Positions 44,267 to 51,586 of a stretch of 64,000 bases of DNA are shown in pieces (the stretch's first letter is position 1; each line of letters opens with the position of its first letter). The translations under genes and the position numbers were made by a program. A model generated the notes under the pieces. It had not been told where the DNA came from. It did no database searches and saw nothing but the letters and a program-made list of their open reading frames with translations. The stretch is from Pseudoips prasinana (lineage: Eukaryota; Arthropoda; Insecta; Lepidoptera; Nolidae), in contig OX621234.1 in NCBI GenBank assembly GCA_951640165.1, positions 8,437,001 through 8,501,000 on the forward strand. The letters are read 5' to 3'.

Positions 44267-44518
44267 AATAATAATAATAATATCTAGGGACAATGTCACA
44301 CAGATCATCCTAGCCTTAAACTAAGCAAAGCTTGTCCTATGGGTACCAGGCTACGATATACATACTTATATAGATAGATAAATACTTAAATACATAGAAA
44401 ACATCCATGACTCGGAAACAAATGTTCGTGCTCATCACACAAATATTTGCACTTACCGGAATTCGAACCCAGGACCAGCAGCTTCGTAGGCAGGAGCACT
44501 ACCAACTAGGCTACGGTG
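44267..44518 (-). mobile_element. SINE S3
   Basis: ATATCTAGGGACAATGTCAC...CTTACCGGAATTCGAACCCA...CTACCAACTAGGCTACGG, nearly identical to 30665-30906. Preceded by (AAT)n that separates it from the S2 remnant. Confidence 0.9.
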
Positions 44519-45283
44519 ACCGTCATATCTGTCCTTATTGCAAGTATCTACCAACCATCTTTTAAATATTTGTTGTCAGAATTCGGAGCATCCATCGATT
44601 CAGCGTTGTGTATACGTTGTTCGCATTTACAGTAATTGCTTAGCACTGTAATATATAGTTCACTTTCTCTTTCTCTTTACTTCTGTAGGAAATCGTCTAC
44701 CTTTCCCAGAAACAAGCACAGAAAAATTTACATTAATTAACCTGTAAAATTAAAATGCGGAATGAATTGAATTCATAAAACGCAAATTTTCAAATCGGCA
44801 CGAAAGTGTTTGCCCTTATAAAGAGCACCCTGTAGAATTTTGGTGTTATTGTTATTGTGATTAAAGGGTCCAAGTAAACCCGACGCGGCGTGACAGTTTC
44901 GCTCAAACATACATTTATAATACGATGGCTCTACGTTCCGTTAAGGTGGCAACTTGAAACTTCTCCTGTTAAGTTGGTAAGGTCGTCTCGGGAGCCGTTT
45001 GGAACTTTCTTGGCACGATACAGGTGAAACATTAACTTTTTGTTAGTTTCTGTAGATTAAGTAACCAATTTGTACATTTAAAATATTACTTAACCTATAA
45101 CTTAACTAATTCTTTCCTTAACACTCAATAGAAATTACTTTTTTTTAACTACGTCCGCAATTAAACAAATGGCAGGATATCTGATATTAACGTAGCTTTG
45201 GTAATAACTGAGGCCTCAGTCACACGTTGCTGAACTTGTTTTTGATAATGCAAGTCGAATGCCTACATATCCCACCCTAAAAT
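44519..45283. other. No gene recognised
   Basis: Contains a GC-richer segment at 44876-45010 (AACCCGACGCGGCGTGACAG) but no recognised element. Confidence 0.45.
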
Positions 45284-45400
45284 AGTATCTGCGGGTGGAA
45301 CTCGCACCGACAAAACCTAACCTACCGTGGCCTCCATCTGGCGACTGATGGGGGAGCCCTGGTAACGCGGGTATGCTGCTCCGGTGGCCCCCTTTTGCAT
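45284..45400 (-). repeat. Dispersed repeat T, minus copy
   Basis: TCTGCGGGTGGAACTCGCAC, CAAAACCTAACCTACCG and GCGGGTATGCTGCTCCGGTG mirror 22468-22585. Confidence 0.6.
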
Positions 45401-45827
45401 CATGTCACTGATAGTCAGGACACGTACCCTGGGACGGCTCTGGATTGTCCTCCTCTATTGTCAGTCTCTCCTACTTCCAGACCTTAAATATACAGATGCT
45501 AGCTATCTAAATATCACAGAAGTCAAACTCGACAAACTTAGCGACTTCAAAACTTTCGCATAAGATTCATATTTGGCCTTGACCTAACCAAACAAAAGTT
45601 TATTTAGAACGTATTTGTTTCACATCTACTTAGCTATACAATATCGTATTAAATGTCCAAATATTCGTATGTTTATTCTATTTATTTTAGTTTTTATTTA
45701 TTTAATGATTTCTTTTGTATTTGTATATATTAATCCTATACGGGATCAGTCATGTTCCACACTTGCTACCGGGCCGGTCTCTCGGTTAAATTTATATAAG
45801 TGAGAAGAACTAAATAAATGTGTCAGG

Positions 45828-46015
45828 TTAGTCGGCCGGAGCAATGAGGCATTCTTCAGCCCAGGATAGATCAATCTCATGAACTCCCATAAACAACCGG
45901 GGGACCTCCAACCCCAAGCCGTTGTGCAAATCCAACTCTGCTGGGCTTCGCACAATGGAGTCCCACCAGGTGAAGTAAGACCGCCGGCTCGTGAAATCCA
46001 GTACACACATTGAAA
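45828..46015 (-). other. GC-richer open patch, unrecognised
   Basis: The minus strand reads TSRRSYFTWWDSIVRSPAEL, then LGLEVPRLFMGVHEIDL and SWAEECLIAPAD, then reaches a stop. The composition is protein-like and GC-richer than its surroundings. I recognise no family; it may be an element ORF remnant or an exon. It joins directly to another repeat on its right (46025). Confidence 0.3.
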
Positions 46016-46019
46016 TCTT

Positions 46020-46230
46020 TTTATTACATACATACATACATAGACGCACGCCTGTTTCCCAGAGGGGTAGGCAGAGACAACGGATTTCCATGTGTCACGA
46101 TCTTTGCACACGTCTTTTGCCTCGATTACTGTCATTATATTCTTCATACATGTTCGCCGGTTTAGGGTACTTCTGACCTGTCCTTTCTTGAGAACGTCTC
46201 CAACGTCTATCTTTTTATTAAGGAACATAT
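46020..46230 (-). repeat. Dispersed repeat starting with (CATA)n
   Basis: ACATACATACATACATAGAC, GCACGCCTGTTTCCCAGAGG, GGTAGGCAGAGACAACGG and ACGTCTTTTGCCTCGATTAC. A shorter relative lies at 40625-40670 (ATACATACATTCATAGACTC, ACGCCTGTTTCCC). The class is uncertain; the minus-strand open frame across it does not match a known enzyme. Confidence 0.5.
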
Positions 46231-46399
46231 TTCATAGTTTTTATAGCTATTAATACGCCTCCGTATCTCTATTTGAGCTGCAGATGTTCAATAAGCTTTT
46301 GGTTACGTACACGGTCCTACGGCATGCATTTCTCGGTGTATGGAGTATTTAAGAAGCTAAAAAAAGTATAGCAATTTTTTTTCTCGGAAATGTAATTGT

Positions 46400-47265
46400 A
46401 TGTTTTGAGGCGCTGAAAATATTGTAGAAAGCTTACGTTGGATCGATTTTGCAAAAATACAAGTGCATATGACTGAGTGCATTCAACAGCGGTGGAGAAG
46501 TTATGGAAGATCTGCCTCGTTCTGCTCGGCCATCAACGTCTTCAACTGAAGTTAACATCGCTGAAGTGAAGAAAATGTTATCAGAAAATCCTAATTCGAG
46601 TTAAAGAGAGATAGGCGCTGAATTTTCTGTGTATTTTGGACAAGAAAGATCTTGCCACTCGCCTAGTTCCAAAGGATCTAAATTCTCTTCAAAAACTCAA
46701 TCGCGTTAATGTCACTGTAGGCATGCTAGTCAATTCCAAAACTACATTTGTAAACCGTATTGTAAATGGTAGTGAGACATGGGTTTCCGTTCCAACTGAA
46801 CTGAAACCCACTTCGTGGTGTTGTTCTGGTCAGGAGGTCAGACGGTCACCGTCTCTCTCACCGTTCTCGCACCAAGATTGAAGAAAGAGTAAATTCGTCG
46901 AAAATGGCCAAATTTGTGAAAAGAAAATTCTTGAATTTTGCACCACAACAACGCACCATAAAGCCATGATTGTCAAAGAATGTTTGACCAAAAGCTCAAC
47001 AAATACCATCGAACAACCGCGGTATTTACCGGATATGGCTCCGGCTGACTTTTATCTCCTTCTGAAACCCAAACTAGCACTTCGAGGCACCCGTTTTCAT
47101 TGGACCGGAGACACAAAAGAGATTCGCAAAGAAAAATGAAGACGATTCTGGAAAGTATGTTTAAAAAATCTTTTGATAATTGGATTGATTATTCGTTGGC
47201 GTAAGTGTATTATTTCTGAAAGGGCCTACTTTGAAGGCGGTAAAATAAATTTGGAAGAATAATTA
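46400..47265 (+). pseudogene. Degraded mariner transposase
   Basis: Plus-strand blocks in order, in different frames: EDLPRSARPSTSSTEVNIAE followed by a VKKMLSENPNSS segment (N-terminal helix-turn-helix region); VPKDLNSLQKLNRVNV; then NRIVNGSETWVSV, matching ITGDETWV around the first catalytic Asp, which here reads Ser-Glu; then RYLPDMAPADFYLL, matching LPHPPYSPDLAPCDF around the last acidic residue; then AYFEGGKINLEE near the C-terminus. Stops and several frameshifts separate them. It is inactive, and its terminal repeats were not identified with confidence. Confidence 0.9.
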
Positions 47266-47384
47266 ACATTTTGCGTAACTTTTCCCGGTACTTTCTCGGC
47301 AGAGTAATGTATTCGTACAACTTTCCTCTTTAATTACGTTTTCTGTCCTTCAATATATACTTAAAGAGATCCTTATATTTCGCC

Positions 47385-47398
47385 TTTATAATATAGGA
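47385..47398 (-). mobile_element. Helitron 5' end fragment (inverted)
   Basis: Read on the minus strand, TCCTATATTATAAAGGCG (from 47398 leftwards) is a Helitron 5' end. It is head to head with the Helitron starting at 47406, leaving only 7 nt between them. The remainder of this copy to the left is not recognisable. Confidence 0.55.
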
Positions 47399-47405
47399 TA
47401 CACAA

Positions 47406-47591
47406 TCCTACTAATATTATAAAGGCGAAAGTTTGTGAGTGTATGAGTGTGTATGTTTGTTACTTCTTCACATCTAACCGGCTGGAGGGAGTTTAATAAA
47501 ATTTGGTATGGAGTTAGCTGATACCCTGGATCAACACAGGCCATAATTTATTAAGTTTAGCGCGGGTAAGACCGCTCGGCACAGCATGTAG
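47406..47591 (+). mobile_element. Non-autonomous Helitron
   Basis: Starts TCCTACTAATATTATAAAGG after A (47405). The 3' end GCTCGGCACAGCATGTAG lies before T (47592); the usual CTAG is altered to GTAG. The body contains GTTTGTGAGTGTATGAGTGT. Confidence 0.8.
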
Positions 47592-47843
47592 TACATAATT
47601 GTAAGTTTGAACTGTTGCATATAATTGTGGGATAGATATTTGCAAGTGTGTAACATAAAAGCGGTACTAGGAACACTCCAATTTAGATGTGAAAGCATGT
47701 TTTGTTCTCATTTTTCAGGGCAAACTAGGTCGTTCGGCAGGCTTTCCGTCTCTTAGTGTTGTTTTAGTACTGTGCTCATTATGAAAAACCCGTCTTATTG
47801 ATAAGAGGACGTGTGGAAAACAACCGCTTAAATAGTACCTTAC

Positions 47844-48336
47844 TTTTTAGGGTTCCGTAGCCAAATGGCAAAAAACTTAAAAGAACAAGAACGAAAATAT
47901 TAAAAGAACAATAACATTGGGGGGGTCCCCATACATAGAACTGAAACTCAATTTTTTTTTCATCGTACCCATACACATGGGGTGTCTATGGATCTTCTTC
48001 AAATCTTCAAAAATGAGGTTTCTAATATATTTTTTTTCTAAAATGAATAATTTGCGCGAGGGACACTTCCAAAGTGGTAAAATAAGTGTCCCCCCCCCCC
48101 CTGTAACTTCTAAAATAAGAGAATGATAAAACTAAAAAAAAAATATAATGTACCTACTATGCAAACTAACAACGAAAATTGGTTTGAACGAGATCTAGCA
48201 AGTAGTTTTTTTTTCGTTTCGTCAATTCGTAGTTCGTCAAAAATCGTAAACCGCAATTTGCTTTCATTTAATCAACTGAAATACTTGCTGCTACGGAATC
48301 CTTCATGGGCGAGTCCGACTCGCACTTAGCCGGTAT
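47844..48336 (-). mobile_element. Repeat R, near full length
   Basis: Reversed end TTTTTAGGGTTCCGTAGCCA, C-run at 48090-48101, ACTTCTAAAATAAGAGAATG, CGAGATCTAGCAAGTAG, and reversed start GAGTCCGACTCGCACTTAGC + CGG. Confidence 0.88.
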
Positions 48337-48352
48337 TTCTTTCTTTTTTTAT

Positions 48353-48460
48353 AGACAACGCCCGCATTATGGAAATGAATCCCTGTGTCACGGGATACCT
48401 ACTTTACAAACATATAATAGACGGATACAAATTACATCCAGACTCAGAACAACTATTTAT
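48353..48460 (-). mobile_element. SINE S1, head missing
   Basis: Reversed 3' half: AACGCCCGCATTATGGAAAT, TTTACAAACATATAATAGAC and CAGAACAACTATTTATG. The tRNA-like head is absent. Follows repeat R by about 16 bp. Confidence 0.8.
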
Positions 48461-48861
48461 GTACCTTACTTTAATTATGATATACAGTTTAGACCAATAT
48501 ATTATGACCGACATGGTAACTTAGGCTAATTTCGATTTGCAATTTAAGTGAATATTTCCACAATGTCAGGTAAAAAATAAATAAATACCTAGGAATTAAT
48601 AGGTAGTATTGTTCTAATATGGATGTTAACATTAAACATTATGAATTGAGGTTTATTTTCTTGAATGCGTAGTTTTAAATACAGAACTCGCCTATTGGTT
48701 ACCAGCTTAAAATGATTGACATATATGTGCAATTTTATTTATATTATTATTAATGGCAATCTGCCGTTACTTTCAGCAATTTTGCCAGTGTCATGTAATG
48801 GCTGCACATGGGATAATACAGGATTATGTTTTATATTTATAGTAAATACTAAATTGGGGTA
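48461..48861. other. No feature recognised
   Basis: AT-rich sequence. Confidence 0.5.
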
Positions 48862-48982
48862 CACACGGCTACATATCAAGCTATGCATTTCCAGTATTAG
48901 CTGATCTCGCGTAGTATAAGATTTCCATACAATGAGAGGTCAGCTTATATTGGAAATGTATAGCTTGATTTGTAGCCGTGCG
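48862..48982. mobile_element. MITE M1
   Basis: CACACGGCTACATATCAAGC at the left and GCTTGATTTGTAGCCGTGCG at the right. TA on both flanks (48860-48861 and 48983-48984). 121 bp. Confidence 0.93.
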
Positions 48983-49517
48983 TACGATTGTGATACCTGG
49001 AACAAAAGTTATTTATATATATGTATATTTAAATAACTTCTAAAATCTTATTTTATTACTTGATATTAATTGAATAAACGCACGATTGTTATTAAAATCA
49101 TAGATATAGAATCTATGTATCATTTGACATTTCAAATGCGTAAAAAATTTAATATTATATTTATTTATTTATTAGGTACTTTATGCACATAAATTGTACA
49201 AACGCGGACTTAATGCCCTTAGCATTTACAATATTATGTGTATTTTAACTATAAAGCGGAACTGAAAATTCCTATTTTACTTTGATATGTACATTGTTAA
49301 CTACTTACCTTCTCTTCTAAAGTAGCCCCCGGAACACAGGGACTTTCCTTTAGGATTTGCAAGAGTTGTTTATAAAAAAATCAATAGTCAGACCATGTTT
49401 GTAGGTATATACCTACAAACGTATACATATATATAGATCTGCTGCGTGCTATGTATTAATAGTTTCTTTTATTATTTCTCTTTTTCTTTGTAATTTAATT
49501 AATGTGTTAATTTAGAA
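48983..49517. other. No feature recognised
   Basis: AT-rich sequence. Confidence 0.5.
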
Positions 49518-49750
49518 ATCATCATCATCATCATATCAGCCGAAAGACGTCCACTGCTGGACAAAGGCCTCCCCCAAAGATTTCCACAATTGCCGGTCTT
49601 GCGCTATGCGCATCCAGCGATTTCCAGCGACCCGCACAAGATCATCGGTCCATCTTGTAGGGGGCCTGCCCACGCTGCGTCTTCTGCTTCGTGATCGCCA
49701 CTCGAGAACCTTTCTGTCCCAGCGGCCGTCGGCTCTACGAGCTGTGTGCC
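49518..49750 (-). repeat. RTE LINE 3' fragment
   Basis: (CAT)n, then ATATCAGCCGAAAGACGTCC, TTCCACAATTGCCGGTCTTG, CATCTTGTAGGGGGCCTGCC and CTTTCTGTCCCAGCGGCCGT. It is the reversed 3' part of the RTE ORF end and tail, shorter than 60325-60697. Confidence 0.88.
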
Positions 49751-49839
49751 AATCAATGTGTGAATTTAGAAAATGCCTGTATACATTTTATGTGGCCAAC
49801 TCAAATTTTGTACGCCGATTATAGACTGTCAAACATAAC

Positions 49840-49970
49840 AGACTCATCATCATCATGTCAGCCAAATTACGTCTACTGCCGGACAAAACCCTCCCCAAAG
49901 AATGGGTTGGCGATCGCAGTTTGATGGTCATAGTTCACAGAAAAACGCTTTTGCCCGTTGTTGTAGGTAT
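49840..49970 (-). repeat. S6 fragment
   Basis: CATCATCATGTCAGCCAAAT, CTGCCGGACAAAACCCTCCC and GGGTTGGCGATCGCAGTTTG; truncated at its 5' side. Confidence 0.75.
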
Positions 49971-50470
49971 ATCGTTCTCAGCTGTCAAACATTCTACACG
50001 AATCGCTTTGTAACTCAATCCATTATAGTAGAGTATAAAATTAAATTAGTGCATCCCCGATGTGATGCATCTAATCACCTTCCTATGGTCTCAATAAAAT
50101 CACATTACAGACACGTGACCTGCGAGCGCCTTAGGGTTGCACTGGGACCTAAGGGGGCTGGAAGTGACATTGATATTATATAAACTCACAAACACGTGTA
50201 CTTTTTAGAATCGTAATGTAGAAATTAAATCTAAGTATAGTAGGTACATACTATATACTAAGATAGATCATGTAAAACTATTTATAAACGACGATGCAAC
50301 TGCTGTATCTCAAGGAACCGTAATACTTAGACAGTAAAGATTTTCGCATAATGTTAAGTTTATTTCTATTACCACTTTAAATTAATAAACAATATATTTC
50401 GTGGTACATAATACATCATGATATCATCATGATATGATCAAAGGATGGGGGCTCAATATAAAAGTTATCT
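49971..50470. other. No feature recognised
   Basis: No supported gene; ATCATGATATCATCATGATA near 50415 is a short inverted repeat. Confidence 0.45.
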
Positions 50471-50665
50471 CATCCTTGGCCGGTTTTTAAATCAAATAAA
50501 AGTATTTTTTTTAAAGACAGCGCCCGCACTAGGGAGACTCATCACTGTGTCTACTGTACGGAACAACTATTTGAGGGTCACACAAATAGTTGTCCGGCGC
50601 GGGACTCGAACCCGTGACATGATGCAGCGAGGCGACTGTCTTATCCGCTGCGCCACACGTGCAGT
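50471..50665 (-). mobile_element. Repeat R terminus plus SINE S1
   Basis: 50471-50487 is the reversed R start (CTTGGCCGGTTTTT). After an A/T-rich spacer, S1 runs from 50515 (CAGCGCCCGCACTAGGGAGA) to the head GGGACTCGAACCCGTGACAT...TGCGCCACACGTGCAGTC. The R/S1 order and orientation are the same as at 47844-48460. Confidence 0.85.
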
Positions 50666-50667
50666 CA

Positions 50668-50825
50668 AGAATTTTATTCACGAAGACTTTTACAAAGTGC
50701 TTTTAAATAGTCAGAACATGTTTGTAGTAATATAGGTAATTAAACATAATTTCTAGATACATATAGATATTTAAGTATACGGATTGTATGAAAATATTTA
50801 GATATAACATTTAATTTTTATATTT
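50668..50825 (-). mobile_element. Retroposon F1, part before the LINE
   Basis: TTTTATTCACGAAGACTTTT and AGTCAGAACATGTTTGTAGT are the reversed F1 3' end. The copy stops at about 50825, where the LINE begins, and resumes at 54963. Confidence 0.75.
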
Positions 50826-50832
50826 CTTGAGT

Positions 50833-50982
50833 TTATATTTCTTGGCTCGTGAATCCGTAAAAAACCGTAAGATCATTAGTTGCTGGACTTCGTTTGGAAA
50901 GATATATGTTCGCCAGAAAGATGGTGACCCGTCGAAACTGATCTCCAGAGAAGAGGATTTGACCAAATTAAATCCGCAATGA
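50833..50982 (+). pseudogene. LINE ORF1 C-terminal end, FP25K-like domain
   Basis: The frame reads LYFLARESVKNRKIISCWTS, then FGKIYVRQKDGDPSKLISRE and EDLTKLNPQ before TGA (50980-50982). The pattern LF..AR....K......CW..NGKI.VRK....S.LI....DL is that of the FP25K-like C-terminal domain, present in ORF1 proteins of several insect LINEs (established family knowledge; assignment here from the motif alone). ORF1 proteins bind RNA and act as nucleic-acid chaperones. The N-terminal part, including any zinc finger or coiled coil, is lost to 5' truncation. Confidence 0.75.
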
Positions 50983-51573
50983 CTAGTATCTTCGTCGTAT
51001 TTGTCAAATAATTATATTGGCCTCGAGATGATACATTGTCTTAGGTTTTGTTACAAAACTTGTTACAATATTATCGCTATACAATACTTGGAAATATTTG
51101 TTAGATTACTAGATTATAATACTTACTTTAGTCTTCATATACCTCTTAATTATAAAACTTACATTAAGCTCACTCCCAATTTACATTTAACATACACTCT
51201 TGCACACATTTATGATAACTTTTTACAAACCAGTACAATACATATCTATTTAATAAGCGCAGCAAAATATATGTACACTATATACAATGAACGTCGTCCC
51301 TTTTATATAACGTTTATATATTTAAAAACTAAGTTACTTAAATCCTATTATATCAGACTTACTTGTGCAATTAATTTCAGATATTTCTTTGCACAGTATG
51401 AAAATGACTGTAGCTACTACACATTATTAATGTGTTTTTCTCTATGTTATACCAATACCGTAATAAAATTTCAAGCGAAATTATCACATAGTAAATATAA
51501 AATAAGATTTATAGAAATCAAAATTAAGCAAATCATATTTTCACTAGTAACAACCATCATAAAAATTCGATAA
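50983..51573 (+). CDS. Open frame between ORF1 and ORF2, same frame as ORF1
   Basis: After the ORF1 TGA the same frame stays open for 196 codons, to a TAA ending at 51573. The first ATG is at 51028. The product would be rich in Tyr, Ile, Leu, Thr and Lys, with hydrophobic stretches (FIYLKTKLLKSYYIRL, IIFSLVTTIIKIR), and it has no domain I recognise. In DNA this AT-rich a run this long without stops is unlikely by chance, and the other frames are full of stops. It could be an extra LINE ORF, a read-through extension of ORF1, or a spacer with a compositional cause. ORF2 starts 13 nt after its stop, in a different frame. Confidence 0.45.
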   Translation, partial: LVSSSYLSNNYIGLEMIHCLRFCYKTCYNIIAIQYLEIFVRLLDYNTYFSLHIPLNYKTYIKLTPNLHLTYTLAHIYDNFLQTSTIHIYLISAAKYMYTIYNERRPFYITFIYLKTKLLKSYYIRLTCAINFRYFFAQYENDCSYYTLLMCFSLCYTNTVIKFQAKLSHSKYKIRFIEIKIKQIIFSLVTTIIKIR

Positions 51574-51586
51574 TACAAATTATTTA

